Position numbers and translations under genes: made by a program. A stretch of 64,000 nt of DNA from Prorocentrum cordatum (lineage: Eukaryota > Sar > Dinophyceae > Prorocentrales > Prorocentraceae): positions 250,781 to 314,780 of the forward strand of contig CAUYUJ010010391.1 in the NCBI GenBank assembly GCA_963575745.1, given 5' to 3'. Under the pieces are notes generated by a model. The model saw only the letters and a list, made by a program, of their open reading frames with translations. It did not search any database and had not been told where the DNA came from. This document shows, one piece after another, positions 22,829 to 34,897 of this stretch (positions are counted from its first letter, which is position 1; each line of letters opens with the position of its first letter).

Positions 22829-24131
22829 CGCGCTTGCTCATCTTCAGTGAAATAAACAGGCATGTCGGAGTAATCCAGGTTATCTTTCCGCTCATCCGAT
22901 GAAGTGTCAGCGTCGGTGCCTGAGTCAAATTCGAACTCAGCGGGTTCTCCCGCAGAACCCACGAGGATAATGGCTTGGGTAACTAGGGGCCGCCGTTGCC
23001 GACGGCCCCTGTTGCCGAGCCCAGGAGTCTTGCGACCCCGTAGGCTGGCCACCCTGTTGGCTTAATAAAGTGACGCGAAAAACATCAGTAAGATGACCGC
23101 GGCTAAATATACCACCAATGTTGACAGAAGTTCGCTCAGCAAAATGGGCATAAGACCTCATGCGCTCTAATAGAGAGTCAAACTGCTGCTGGGTCCTTGG
23201 CATTTGGTGGTTCGGTGGTGATAGTAATTGCTGTGCGCGCGATGTACCAACACCCAGAGTTCTGATCAGTAAAATTGTCGGGATCTGTAATTTGGGGATG
23301 TTGAAGCCTGCGGTCTCGGCCTCCAAGCGTGCTATCTCGAAGTGGGTTAACGTCTGGTCGATCCGTTTCCCGCATGGACGCGGAAGTCGATGAGAGCTGT
23401 TCCGGAGTTGAGTTGGCGTTCCTCTTCCAGATGTTCGAGCTTCGTGTTGAAGAAGAACGTGATATAGATGACGCCATCAGTGTGGCGACCACCAATATCT
23501 ACACCAAAGTTAATCACTGCAGGGGGGGACTCTCATGGCTATGGTCCTTGCTAGCCCTCCCAGACCACGCTGTAAAGCAGCGGCCTGTTGGGCAGGTCGT
23601 ACTGCCTGTGGTCACGTTGATCCAGGCATGTACCTCTCGAGCGAATTCGCGAAAGGGTACTTTACCGGCAGGGTCCCAATGGGGGCCGGTAGTGCGTGTG
23701 TCGTCTCCACCACGCTGCATGTGCCCAAAAACACATCCGATAGCGACCCATGAAGGCCCAATAGTACCAATCCAATGGCCTCGTAGGTCGTAGTTGGTTG
23801 TTTGTGGCTGTGGTTTATGAAATGACGCATGAACAGAGGTAGCACGGCAAGTTCCCTTGCGATTGTGCGTATGTATGTACATTCCTCCGCGCAGAGCCAA
23901 TGCACCCTGATGTTCCACCATATCAATCGTCCACCAGATCGTGCCGCGGATGGCGAGGCGTTGAGCTAGAGCTGACCACCATAGGCCAGCTCCACTACCA
24001 AATTTGAAGGGGGTTGGGAGGCCCAACCAGATGCTTTGCCTAAGGCGAAGCCCATATCCAACTCTGTTATACCGTAAAAAACTATAGTCCCAAGAGCAGG
24101 AGTGAGTCGCGGGAGCGACGAGCCATGTCAA
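22829..24131 (-). pseudogene. Gag N-terminal half: hydrophobic segments and capsid-like region (decayed)
   Basis: The frames retain WVAIGCVFGHMQRGGDDTRT, then WDPAGKVPFREFAREVHAWI (start of the capsid-like part), LLIRTLGVGTSRAQQLL, and HQMPRTQQQFDSLLERMRSY. All match the young Gag. The first frame begins inside the LTR, as in the young copy. Frameshifts near 23.5 kb break it. Confidence 0.8.
23986..24000 (-). promoter_or_regulatory. Primer-binding site, initiator-Met tRNA type
   Basis: Read on the minus strand, the bases directly after the 5' LTR are TGGTAGTGGAGCTGG. TGGTAG is complementary to the 3' end CUACCA found in initiator Met tRNAs, the primer used by Ty1/copia elements. Confidence 0.75.
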
Positions 24132-24272
24132 GCGAAAATGTATTCGGTCTCGATGGCGAATGGTGTGCCTCGCGATGAGGCGCAGTCATATCTTGTCGGC
24201 CGGCCGCTTGAGAACAAACGGCCGCGGACAAACGCTCGCTACCTCTCGCCTCTGCCCAGCCTCCTTTATAGT
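24001..24272 (-). repeat. 5' LTR of old element
   Basis: It pairs with 8291-8553. Differences include CGTAAAAAACTA against CTACAGTAGCGATA and scattered substitutions, which show age. It is flanked outside by the GGAGA duplication and inside by the primer site. Confidence 0.88.
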
Positions 24273-24277
24273 GGAGA

Positions 24278-25255
24278 ACCATAAAGCTGATCAGCCCCTG
24301 CAAAAATAAACTAATCGGGGACAGGCGTCGGGACACATATTTCAACACGACCTCCGCTTTGCGCACAACCCCATCCATCAACGCACGACCATTGCAAGAC
24401 TTAGCTGCGTGCTGGGCCCCCCCAGAAGGAAGACGATGTGCAGATGCCGCGCGCAAGATGGGAGGCAGGAGGAGGCTGACAGGAGGCGACGACGACGAAG
24501 GAGAGAGAGAGACAGAGAGAGAGAACTGGGCATGGAGGTCGGGGTCCTGAAACGTAGGTAATGTACGTGGGGGAGACAGGGAAACACCCGTCTGGCAACC
24601 ACCCTCATTATAAACACAACATCGCGGGCGTGCTCGCCCGGCTTGTGCGCTCACCACGCGCTTACACCTTGCGAACTGCTTAAGAAATTATGGGTTAAGA
24701 AATTCATAATCTCAGAACTTGAATAAAAAACAAAACTTCTATCAAAATCTTCGGGATTACATTGGAAAGTTAAGAATAATCAAGACTCTGGCCGAACAAT
24801 CAAGTTTTCTTAAGCATCGCCTAAGGTGTACCGCGGGCCACGCCGGGCGACCGAGCGGATTTTGCGAGCGCCGTGGTGAGACCTCGACCGGTCGACAGGC
24901 GCTCGCTTGCCGAGATCTCGCAGCCACGCCGTCGGCCACGAGCCCTGTCGATGGCTCGGCCAGCGGGATGTGTCGATCTGGCCGATCCCGTCCCCTCCTC
25001 CTCCTCCTCCCCCTCCTCCTCCTCCTCCTCCTCCTCCTCCTCCTCCTCCTCCTCCTCCTCCTCCTCCCTCCTCCTCATCATCTCTTCTCCTCATCATCTC
25101 TTCTCTCCACATCCTCTTCCCCATCCGTATTGCTTATTGGTATGTGCCCCCACTGTGCCACCTAGCCGATCGATAGTCCACGCATCTGGGCCCTTCCACC
25201 TTTCCTGTGAAACAAAAAACACCACATCGACGATTCTCGTAAAACTACATAAACA
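24278..25255. other. Noncoding stretch with (TCC)n
   Basis: No gene is recognised. Bases 24994-25075 are a (TCC)n tract. The part at 24680-24820 is AT-richer than its surroundings, without features I can name. Confidence 0.5.
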
Positions 25256-25399
25256 CAACACTCGGAGGTCCGCGCGGATTTCTCGGATCGGAGCTGGGGC
25301 CCCCTGGCGGCGATTCCGGCGCCGCCCCTGGCGCGCTTCGCGCGCCAGGGAGGGGGGCCCAGCGCGGTTCCGAGGAATCCGCTCGGACCTCCGAGTTTG
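25256..25399. mobile_element. Foldback repeat family A, copy 1
   Basis: The inverted arms start CTCGGAGGTCCGCGCGGATT on the left and end with its near-complement ACCTCCGAGTTT on the right. The centre is GC-rich and contains GCGCGCTTCGCGCGC. Two related copies lie at 32.8 and 39.5 kb. There is no coding capacity, which suggests a MITE-like or foldback element. Confidence 0.75.
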
Positions 25400-25952
25400 G
25401 GCCTCCTTCGCTTCTCCGAGATCTCTGTCAGCGCGGACCTGCGAGCTCTAGTCTCTTACACTTCCGCATGTCTCGCTCTTGCGTTTACGCCGTGTCTCGT
25501 TCTCCGGACGCCGTCGCCCGTGGCTGCAAAAAAAGGCGCGGCAGGCGCGGGGCAGGGACTGCGCGCTCCGCGCGCGAGGGGGCCGCAGGACGCCGCTCCG
25601 GCCTCGGCGCCGCGCCTCCACTCTGCTCACGGGGGGAGCTGAATGGACGTGCCGTGTGGCTCTCGCTTGGACTCGCGCACCGAGGGAGGGTGCACGCGTG
25701 CAGGAGGTGCGACTCGTGCAGCGTGCTGGCAGGAGGAGGATGGCCTGACTGCCTGGAGAAGCCAGGGAGGCCTACTCAGGATAGTTGTACGGGGAACACA
25801 AAAACCTGACGACAGGTGGCGGCGCTCCCGCGCGGCCATGCCCGAGGTGAGGCTCGTGGAATGGGAAGGGAGAGCTCTCGCTGGGGCGCGGCGCACAGAA
25901 CTTTCGCACGCCGCCTCATCGACGCGCGGGCGGGGCGAGAAAATGAAGCTAT

Positions 25953-26112
25953 GGGTCGGGCGTATCCTCCCACAGGCGGGTTTAGGACGAGGAAAACAAA
26001 CGTGCACAAAAGGCACCAGGATAGTCACACATATTAGAAAAATCGTCCCCAGACTATTTTTATTTGTTCTTTTTGAACATTCCTCCTGCAAGGGGGTACA
26101 GGCCCGACTCAA
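25953..26112. mobile_element. Inverted-repeat element family B, copy 1
   Basis: Ends GTCGGGCGTATCCTCCCACAGG and, inverted, GGCCCGACTCAAG flank a comparatively AT-rich core with AAATCGTCCCCAGACTATTTTTATT. It matches five other copies in the window. Confidence 0.75.
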
Positions 26113-27740
26113 GTGCAGCTCTCGCCTCGAGCGCCGCGCAGATGGAGACTGGAAGTGGCGTCCCCGCGGCGGCGCGCGGCGCAGCTTGGCCACTGTTCTC
26201 GCCTCGAGCGCCGAGCGGATGGAGACTGGAAGTGGCGTTCCCGGCGCGCGGCGCGCGGCGCAGCTCGGCCATTCGCCAAGTGTTCGGGGGCCCGCGCGGC
26301 ATGTGCGACCCGCCGCCCTCGCCCCGGGCTCTGCGTGCGCGTCGCTCGGAGGCGCTGCCCCGCGCGGGCCCGGCGCACGGCTCCCGCGCCGCTGCGCGCA
26401 CGCAGGCGCGCACGCAAGCGCGGGGCCGCGCGAGAGCGGACGCACTGCCGCCCTCGCCGGAGCGCCGAGCAGCTTGTCAGGGAACGCTGCAGTGCTGCGC
26501 CAGCGCGGCGCATGCTTCGTCCTCGCCGCGCCCACGGTCAGTTTGGTCTCTGCTTCCCTCGGCAACGTCCAGCCGCGCTGCTCGAGGCGCCGCGCTCCAG
26601 CCCCGGCGCCGGACGCGTGCTGGCGAAGACGGCGGCAACAGAGTGTGGCTGCCCTTGTTGCCGTGGCCGAGGCGGGAAGAGGGGGGAGACGCGAGGCGAG
26701 CGGGACGGACGCGCCGCGCCCATCGTGAGTGCTGCCGGGCCCGCCCCTGCGCGGCCCGCGCAGCTCTCAGGTCGCCAGGTCGTCGAAGCGGGGCCGCGCA
26801 CGAGCGCCCTCCGTTCGCGACCTGGGAGCGCGTGCCAGGCCCAGTGTCAAGTTGTGCCGCAGTCGATTCTCGTGTGGTGTGGCGGGAGGGCGGGAATGGG
26901 CGGGGCCCTCTGCTTCGCCCGACCGAGACAATTTGGTCAACGCTGTACTCCTCCTCCTCCTCCTCCTCCTCCTCCTCCTCCCAACCCCTCCTCCTCATCC
27001 TCCTGCCCCTTCCACCCGCTCTCGCCCTGCGCCCTCCCTGATCCTCCACCTTCTCCCATCTCCTTCTCCTCCTCCTCCTCCTCCTTCTCCTCCTCCTTCT
27101 CCTCCTCCTCCTCATCCTTCCACCTCTTCACTCTCCCTCTCCCTCCCACTCCCCTCCCCAATCCTCCCTATCCCTCCCTCCCCTCCGCCTCCTCCACCTA
27201 CATCTCCACATCCACTTCCACCTCCTCCTCCTCTTCCCTCCTTCCTCCTCGCTCTTCATATCCTCCCCCTTCCTGTCCTCCTTGCTCTTCATCTTCGTTT
27301 TCTGATTCGCATTATTCTTATTAGTATACTAGTTCTTATTTTGATATTATCCTCTTCCTCCTCCTCCTCCTCCTCCTCCTCCTCCTCTTCCTCCTCCGCC
27401 TCCTCCTCCTCCTCTTCCTCCCTCTTCTCATCCACAAACTGCTCCGCCTCCCTCCTCCCTTTCAATTCTCCTGCAGCTCCTCCTCCTCCTCCTCCACCTC
27501 CTCGTCCCTTCTCCTTCCCCTTCTCCTGCTCTTAATCATGACCTCTCCACCTTTTCCTCCTCCCCTCTCTCGCTTTCCCTCATCGTGCTCCTCCTCGCTC
27601 CCCTCCCTCCTTCTCGGCCTCCTCCTCTTCCTCCTCCGCTTTCTCCTCCTTCTTCGCCTCCTCCCACTCCTCCTCCTCCTCCTCCTCCTCCTCCTCCTCC
27701 TCCTCCTCCTCCTCCTCCTCCTCCTCCTCCTCCCCATCCT
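26113..27740. other. GC-rich noncoding stretch, local duplication and (TCC)n blocks
   Basis: About 80 bp with GATGGAGACTGGAAGTGGCG is duplicated in tandem at 26125-26275. Interrupted (TCC)n blocks occupy 26945-27735. The long frames here are compositional. No family is recognised. Confidence 0.6.
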
Positions 27741-27783
27741 GCGGCGACTACGACTTAGATGACGACCTCGGCGGCGCCCTCAC

Positions 27784-27858
27784 TTTCGCCTTTCCCACTT
27801 CGACGACGGACGCTGGGCGCGCGGCCAGCGCGGCTGCGCATGCCTTCCCCTCGTGGTC
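27784..27858 (-). CDS. Class III nucleotide cyclase, exon (helix after the catalytic core)
   Basis: The exon codes DHEGKACAAALAARPASVVE and then VGKAK. It is preceded on the coding strand by an AG acceptor (GCGACAG) and followed by a GTGAGG donor, so it is exactly 75 nt, 25 codons. In class III adenylyl/guanylyl cyclases the GDGLLxFWN strand is followed by a helix reading ...DH..KACxAAL.., which this fits. It would join the exon at 30.93-31.05 kb after a 3.07-kb intron. Cyclases make cAMP or cGMP from ATP or GTP. Which nucleotide cannot be told from these exons. Confidence 0.6.
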
Positions 27859-28485
27859 CTGTCGCAAAGGTCCCCCCTGGCCTCCACCCGACATGAGTCG
27901 AAGCTGTAGAGGGAGGCAAGGATGTCTCTGACCTCTGGCGTCTCGAATGGACAACGTCAAGGGGTGCTCTCTCTGCTTGGTCTACAAAAGCCGCCTCTTG
28001 GCATGGGATCCGTCCAGCCACCACTCAAGATGAACACTGGTCCAAGCCAGCGACCTGCAACCTCGAGTCGTTGGGGCTCTGGAGAGGGAGGAGGTGGAGA
28101 ATGAGGAATACCATGGTAAGGAGGATGATGATGAGGAGATGCGAAAGGGAAGGTGGGATAGCAAGAGAGGGACCAGCATTGCAAGCGATGGTACATCATG
28201 ATGGGAGGTGGGGGCGAAGACAGAGAAGGTCTTGGCGGGCAAAATTGTTGTTCGCTGATTATGCTGTGGTGAGCTCGCGAGTAGCCGGCAAGACGGGAGC
28301 TAGGCGGGGAGGAGGGATGGGGGGGGTGAGGGGAGGATGGCACAGGAGTAACAGAGAAGATGGATGATGAGACGGGGAGGGAGAAGTGGCGGGGGGGCCC
28401 GATCGGGAGCCTTCGATGGAGCAATCCTGAATGCATCTCAGTGTTTCGCTGCCACGCTGGCGGAACTTCCCGCATGCAGCCGAAA

Positions 28486-29160
28486 CCCCTGCCAGCCCTT
28501 CAGGGCGCGAGTGGTTTAGGGAGTTTGGTATTCCAATCCCCACTCTTGCCCTTTGCGGATGAGTTCACCCCTCCACCTACCCTCCCCCCTGGACCTGGAC
28601 GGGGCGCTCCGCGGCGCGTCAGTGCATCCAAGACGGCCTCGGCGAGAAGGCAACCCCTCCTTGTCTTCACTTAAGATTTGGGCCCATGTTGGTCTCTGGG
28701 AAGGGGGGCCTAATTGAGCCCCCCCCAATGTTGCTCCCATGATCGTACGTAAGGACCACATCCCAGAAACAATTTCGAGCACCCGGGAAAAGTGTCAAAA
28801 AAGTGTCGGACGAGCGTCTCCCAGGGCCCGACTCGTGAAAACCCTCGAGCTTCGGTACCTTTCTGGTGCTCGACGTTCGTTCTGGTGGTCAAGGCTGCAG
28901 TAGGTTGGAACAGCATACCCCCCACCCCCCTTCTTTGATCGATCTCCTCCAGCAATGGCCCCAGGATGACCCGCCAAGGCTCCCAAAAAGTGCCCCGAGA
29001 GGGCTCCGAGAGGCGCCCGGCAGGAGGTCCCCAAGAGATGCCCCCAAGAGGTCTCCCCAGGAGGCTCCCAAGAGGCCCCCCTAAGAGGCCCTCCGAGGCT
29101 CCCCAGAGGCACCCAACTCCAAGAAGCGCCCAAGACGCCCCAAGGGGACTCCAACAAGCC
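28486..29160. repeat. Dispersed composite repeat, second copy of the 12.8-13.5 kb family
   Basis: CCAGCCCTTCAGGGCGCGAG with GTGGTTTAG, and further on TTTGATCGATCTCCTCCAG followed by CCCCAAGAGG-type units, parallel 12797-13500. A small palindromic repeat (28778-28895) sits between the two halves. Confidence 0.65.
28778..28895. repeat. Palindromic repeat family C, copy 1
   Basis: It starts AATTTCGAGCACCCGGGAA and ends with the partial inverse TTTCTGGTGCTCGACGTTCG. A cleaner copy is at 62998-63108. Confidence 0.6.
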
Positions 29161-30920
29161 AGCCCCTTATTCCCCATATGCTGTGTCGCTCTACCCATAT
29201 GGTACTCTACTGCGCCACGGCTCTAATATTCGACTGCTCCACTACTCTACTGCTACGCTGCTCTAGTGTCCGACTGGTCGACTAATCTAAGAGACTCTAC
29301 TTCTCTACGACCCTACTGATCTACTACTCTACTGCACTGCTACCATCTCACCCCACTGCTCTACGGCGCTGCGGCTCTATTACTTTACATGCGCAACCCG
29401 CATGCGCAACAGTCCTGCAGAGTGGGTGGGTGGGCTAACGACCCAAACCAGTAGGATAAGAGGAGAAAGGACTCCTCCGGCTGCTCATACCTCGCTGGCT
29501 GTTCTGGTCATGTCGAGCACAACATTAAAACCCAACCACTATTCCTCGTGAGCCTGGCTACGAGACGGGAATGATTCATCTTTGCCTTCTGGAGAGGAAG
29601 ACACGGGACGTACATTCATGGAGGACCCGTCTGTGGCCCCCCCTACTTAGCAACCCCACCTCAACCCCATGCCGCCTACTACCTCCCCCCTCCCCCCTCC
29701 CTCCTCCCCCCCTCCCCCCCTTTCCCTCCTCCCCCCTTCCCCCCCCTTCCCTCCTCCCTCCTCCCTCCTCCTCCCTCCTCCCTCCCTCCTCCCTCCTCCC
29801 TCCTCCCCTCCTCCCTCCTCCCCCTCCCTCCGCCCCTCCTCCCCTCCTCCCCCTGCCATCCGACGCCGTGCTCGTTGTGCAACCCGGCGCCCCGGAGGCC
29901 TGGGCCCCTCCCCCAGGGACCAGCTCCTTCCTCCCGAATGTGCTTGCCGGCCCTGCGCCGCCCGCGCCCCGGCAGCTCCTTGCTCGGGACGCCGCGCCCG
30001 CTCCCGCCCCTGGGGAACGTGCGGGCGGCCGCCAGACGTTCCTCCTCCTCCTCCTCCTCCTCCTCCTCCTCCTCCTCCTCTTCCTCCTCCTCCTCCCACT
30101 CCTCCTCCTCCTCCCACTCCTCCTCCCCCTCCTCCTCCTCCTCCTCCTCCTCCTCCTCCTCCTCCTCCTCCTGCTCCATCTCCTCCTCCTCCTCCTGCTC
30201 CTCCTCCTCCTCCTCCTCCAAGTTTGCACCCCTTGCCCCACTGGGGTGGTCCCCGCCCCCGCGCTGCGCCGCCGCCGCCGCCGGCCCCCCCGCCCAGTGC
30301 GGCAGCCGCCGCGGCCCCGCCGGCGGAGCCGGCCGCGCCATGCGCTCGGCTCGGGGCGCGGCCCGTCCCCCTGAGCGGCCTCGCTCCCCTCCCGCCCCCT
30401 GTATGTCGGCCGCGTCCTCTGCTCTCGCCCCTCCTCCTGCACGGTGGCGCAATTCGCTACAACGGCACCCCCGGTCAGGGACAGTCGGGGCGTTGACCTA
30501 AGGAAGGATAAATGAGGCACGAGGCCCCTGTTTCCCATATATGAAACTCCGATTTTCCATGGGAAACCTAAGGAAACCATAGGAAAACGCGAGGAGCACT
30601 GAAAAGCAACTAAGGAACTCGGAGCCCCTCCCCAACAAAAAGGGTTCCTTCTTCAGGGCCCCGACTGTAGCTCATCGCCAGTGCAGTTTTTCTCTGCCTA
30701 GCCGCCGACGCAAACAAAAACGCTCGACGGTCCTGGAGCCGTCAAAGGCCCACGGAAGGATACAAATTGCTAACGACACTCCGTCGTGATCTTTGTTCTT
30801 CGAAACGTGACCCAATCATCCAGCCGATTTCTTTAGCAATACGATGGTCGATATGCCCACCACCGCAACGGCATATCGCAAGGCCCTCCTCCTCCTCCTC
30901 CTATCATCCCCGTGGGGTCC
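29161..30920. other. Noncoding (intronic) DNA with (TCC)n and C-rich tracts
   Basis: CTAC/CTACTCTA-type short repeats occupy 29200-29370. Polypyrimidine DNA fills 29670-29860 and (TCC)n 30040-30225. If the cyclase gene model is right, this all lies in the intron between its exons at 31.0 and 27.8 kb. Confidence 0.6.
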
Positions 30921-30924
30921 TCGC

Positions 30925-31045
30925 AAAACTCGGGCCCCGAGTTCCAGAATATCAGCAGGCCGTCGCCCAATATCTCAGCCACGACCCCGCCGTACGACTC
31001 GACGATCCGCGTCATGGTCGAGAGGTAAAGGGTGAGCAGAAACAC
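30925..31045 (-). CDS. Class III nucleotide cyclase, catalytic-domain exon (GDG motif)
   Basis: After an AG acceptor (CCTCAG) the minus strand reads VFLLTLYLSTMTRIVESYGG then VVAEILGDGLLIFWNSG. ESxGGVVAEILGDGLLxFWN is the hallmark of the class III cyclase catalytic core, and the GDG Asp is the second metal ligand. It continues directly the protein sequence of the exon at 35.15-35.26 kb (…SETLPLNDLA then VFLLTLYLS), so the two are adjacent exons across a 4.1-kb intron. The 3' end of the exon is approximate. Confidence 0.78.
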
Positions 31046-31049
31046 CTGA

Positions 31050-32783
31050 GGGGTGGGAGCGACCAAGCAAGCCAAGTGTCGCGGAACCCTGGTGCGAAAC
31101 GGAGTACTCCAGAACTTCTAGTGTGAAGGAGGGGTATGATTTCGGGGGGGTCTGATTTAATCTGTTTTGGGGGGCGGGGTGAGATATGGCGAAGAGGTCT
31201 GGGGGGGCGGGTCGCCCGACGTCGGGGAAGGGGGCTGAAATGGCTCGTCCCGCGTGAAACAATGAACTGACTATTAGTTCTGCGAGCGATGAGGCAGGCG
31301 TCAGCCTCGAAAGAGATGGTGATACCTTGGAACTGGTGTGTAGAGAGTAAGGAGGATGTTGCTGATGATGCTGCTGATGATGATGATGATGAGGAGGAGG
31401 AGGAGGAGGAGGAAAAGGAGGAGGAGTGGGAGGACAGTGCGAATGGGAGCGGGGCATGATGGAACGAGGAGGCGGATGGGCATGGAATCACCGGCGATCT
31501 AGAGTACATGCGGACAGCGAGTGCAAGCAATGCGGGCACGGATTCGAGAAGAGGAGCTACACATCGCAGGATTACAAGCGACAACGGCGGCTGCAGGTAC
31601 GATCCGCGCCAGCGGATACATTTAGGAACCTGCAAGCGTAGACACGAGAGAGTTTGGAGTGACTCCCCTTGTAAACACCACTGGCCCATACGCGAAGAGC
31701 GATAAGAATGCCAGCCTATTCCAAAACAAAGCCTTGGATTCCTTCGGGGAGGATCCCGCGATCGAAACGACTACCTTTTCAGCGTCCTCAACTTTCTGGG
31801 GTCTGGGCGCTGGCGGTTTCGGATGCCAGCTTTTTCCGCAACGGAGCCTTCGCTCTCTTCGGGGGGGGGATCTCCCCCGCCCCGCCCCTCTCGGCTCTCT
31901 CCCGGGGCCTGGACCACCTGGGCCGCGACCACCTGGAAGATCCCGGACGGCTGCGAGATGAACCAAGCTGGCCTCCCAAGTAGATCCGGATGCCCCAGGA
32001 AGACCCAAAGATAACCCGATCTGCCCACTGGAGCCTCCCAGCATTGCCCCTGGAGGGCCACCGTCTTCCAATGGCTCTGGCCTTGGCATTTCCAGCTTCC
32101 GACGGACTTTCGGGGCAACTCGACCCGAAGCGGCTCGAAAGGGCGCTCCAAAGAGGCAAACTGGGTCGAGAGAGGGTCCACGAGGGCTCCCAAACGGCCA
32201 GATGGCACCCGGGCGCAGTCAAAGAGAGTCCCCCAAAGGCACCGAAGCTGTCATTTCTCTGGCTCTTCGAGCGTGAACGTGATCGATAACCCGCCCTTGT
32301 TCGGTCGCCATCCTCCAGGATGGCTCCAGAAGGGAATCGACGGCTCCCAAGAGAACACCCACCGAACCCTATAGGGAATCCAGGATGCCTCCATCAGAAG
32401 TTCAAGAAGGCCCCGAGTTGACTATTCTCGGGTGGAGTGTGCACAAGGGAAGCTACATGTAAGACATCTAGACGAAGCAACCTTGCCACGACAAGCTCGA
32501 CTAAGCCCAACTCCACTCGGCGCAGCTCTGGTCAGCCAAACCGCGGGACCGAGTTCCGATGACTCCCTGTGGTGTCAAAGACGACTCACAAGCTCTCTGG
32601 GCAGAACTTCCGAGTGGCTCGAAAAGTTCCAACGGTCTCGGAGGCTTCTAGAAACATGTTCGGAAAAGGATGGTGGAGAAGGAAGAGGAGGCGGAGAAGG
32701 AGGAGGGGCCCTCGCTGGGCCTCGGGAGCGTGAACAAAGCGACTCGGGACGAGGAACTGGCCCTGGGGAAGTCGTCGGCAGAA
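31050..32783. other. Intron DNA, no gene seen
   Basis: Within the presumed 4.1-kb cyclase intron. It has a short GAT/GGA tract (31355-31420). Long frames are compositional and none matches a family. Confidence 0.55.
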
Positions 32784-32983
32784 GGGGAGCGAACAATGAC
32801 ATAGACATCAAAAAACTCGGAGGTCCGCGCGGATTTCTCGGATCCGCGCTGACCCCCCTGCCAGCGCCTCCGGCGCCGCCCCTGGCTGGCGCGCTCCGCG
32901 CGCCAGGGAGGGGGGTCCAGCGCCGATCTGAGAAATCCGCGCGGACCTCCGAGTTTTCAGGCTGATGTCATTGTTCGTTCCCC
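32784..32983. mobile_element. Foldback repeat family A, copy 2 (longest arms)
   Basis: The arms pair over roughly 75 bp. The left arm begins GGGGAGCGAACAATGACAT and the right arm is the inverse of GGGGAACGAACAATGACAT. Both continue into CTCGGAGGTCCGCGCGGATT. The centre is GC-rich. No ORF of its own. Confidence 0.8.
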
Positions 32984-33042
32984 TACGGAGGTCGGCAGTT
33001 GTGCTGTGCAGTCGGCCCGTATCACAAGGCTGCGCGAGAAGG

Positions 33043-33713
33043 AGGCAAGGGCCTCGGACGCCCCCTTCGCAGCTTCTCGAGCGGGGTGCGGCCAGCGAGA
33101 GTGGCCAAGGGCGGACCGAGGAGGCAAGGATGCAAGGGCACCCTCGGGACGGTTGCCCATCCTTGCCGTGCGGGTCGACTGCACCCTGCCAGCGCTCCAG
33201 ACGTCTCGCTCAGAGCTTCGGCCCTGCAGGCGTTCGCCCAGCGCCTGCGCAGAGCAGTCGGGGGGGGCGAAGCGGCAGGCCAGCCAAGGGCAGGGCAGAG
33301 AGTCAGCTCCTGCAGCTGGCTTTCCCGGCGCCGGGAGGCGCCCGTGTCTCGAGGACTGGGCCCAGCGCTGGGGCCGAAACCAGCTGCCCACAGATTTCGT
33401 AACCGCTCCTTACCCTATCCTACCCTCTCGTCCGGCCCGAAACACGCGCGGGAGGCGCCCATGTATCTAGGAATGGGCCCGGCGGTGGGGCCGAAACCAG
33501 CTGTAACCCACAGATTTCGTGACCGCCCTCTTCCATACAGTCAACCCGTAGAATGAGGATGCGCGATGAGGATGCAAGGGCCTTTGGGACGCCCATGACG
33601 AAGCTTTTCGAGCGGGGCGCGGCCAACGAAGGTGGCGAAGAATGGACCGAGGAGGCGATTATGCAAGGGCACCCTTGGGAAGGTTGCCCATCCTTGCTAT
33701 GCGGGTTGACTGT
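33043..33713. repeat. Diverged segmental duplication with an internal tandem pair
   Basis: 33043-33182 and 33562-33713 share GCAAGGGC, TCGAGCGGGG, GGACCGAGGAGGC and GGTTGCCCATCCTTGC in order. Between them GGGCCGAAACCAGCTG plus flanks occurs twice, about 111 bp apart. Intronic. Function unknown. Confidence 0.65.
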
Positions 33714-33719
33714 CGGGGA

Positions 33720-33925
33720 TGTTCTTACCCGGGTCAGTCCAGATCCGGGTCAGTCAGGCCTTGCAGAATCTTGCAAGCTCATGCAAGATCCTGCACCCAA
33801 ACCCGGGTCAATGCGAAGGATCCTGCAGGATCCTGCAGGATCTTGCACCCGAACCCGGGTCAATGCAACCCTGGCCCTGCAGCATCCTGCAAGATCGGGC
33901 GCTCTGGCTGACCCCCGTTTGCATT
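33720..33925. repeat. Iterated GATCCTGCAG and CCCGGGTCAATGC motifs
   Basis: Short motifs GGATCCTGCAGGATCTTGCA, ACCCGGGTCAATGC and their inverses recur in an irregular, partly palindromic order just before the (GAT)n tract. Confidence 0.6.
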
Positions 33926-33937
33926 GACCCCCGTCTG

Positions 33938-34256
33938 GAGCTGATTTTGATGATGATGCTGATGCTGATGATGATGACGATGATGATGCTACTGGTGCTG
34001 GGAAAGATGATGATGATGCTGCTGCTGATGATGATGATGACGATGATGATGATACGAATGGGGATGATGATAATGGAGATGATGATAGTGATGATGATGA
34101 TGAAGGTAATGATGCTGCTGATGCTGATCATGATGCTGATGATGATGATGATGCGGAAGATGCCGCTGCTGCTGCTGCTGCTGCTTGTGCTGGTGCTGGT
34201 AATGACGATGATGATGATGCTGATGGTGCTGCTGCTGGTGCTGGTGATTATGATGC

Positions 34257-34294
<38 letters not shown>

Positions 34295-34841
34295 CTGCTG
34301 GTGCTTGTGCTGGTAGTGATGATGATGCTGACGAGGATGATGGTGATAATGATGATGCTGCTGCTGGTGCTGGCGCTAGTAGTGGTGATGATGATGATTA
34401 TTCTGCTGCTGCTGGTGCTTGTGCTGGTGCTGGTAATGATGATGCTGATGATGTAGATGATGATGATGCTGATGATGACGATGACGATTGTGCTGATGAT
34501 AGTGGTGATGATGATGATGATGACGGCGACGAGGATGATGCTGATGATGATGATGCTGCTGCTGGTAGTGATGATGATGCTGATGGTAATGGTGATGGTG
34601 ATGATGATGACGATGATGGTGATGCTGATGAGGATGATGATGATGACGGCGACGATGATGATGGTGATGAGGATGATCATGCTGTTGATGCTGCTGCTGC
34701 TTGTGCTGCTGCTGGTAATGATGATGATGACGACGACGATGATGATGATAATGATGATGGTGCTGGTGTTTGTGCTGGTGCTGGTGCCAGTGGTGATGAC
34801 GATGATGACGATGATGACGATGATGACAACGATGGTGAACC

Positions 34842-34897
<56 letters not shown>

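Larger units (their letters stand above)
8286..24277 (-). mobile_element. Decayed giant Ty1/copia-type LTR retrotransposon (old copy)
   Basis: Two LTR-like repeats (8291-8553 and 24001-24272) enclose minus-strand coding debris in the same order as the young copy at 45.35-61.62 kb: gag, KptA-like, RING, protease, methyltransferase, integrase, RT, RNase H. The outer five bases on each side are identical (GGAGA at 8286-8290 and 24273-24277), a perfect target-site duplication. A primer site lies directly inside the right LTR. Frames are broken by many indels and stops, about 600 bp of the KptA region is lost, and an unrelated 1.35-kb repeat sits inside the methyltransferase/integrase linker. The LTRs have drifted visibly apart, so the insertion is old. 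It is not autonomous now. Confidence 0.9.

Noticed and set aside
25627-27041. Several 200-400 residue Arg/Ala/Pro ORFs
   Set aside because: They overlap in many frames, follow GC content and a local duplication, and show no domain.
30767-30900. Further cyclase exon reading GGGHIDHRIAKEIGW
   Set aside because: It looks protein-like but does not match what should follow the FWN segment. The exon at 27.78 kb fits better.
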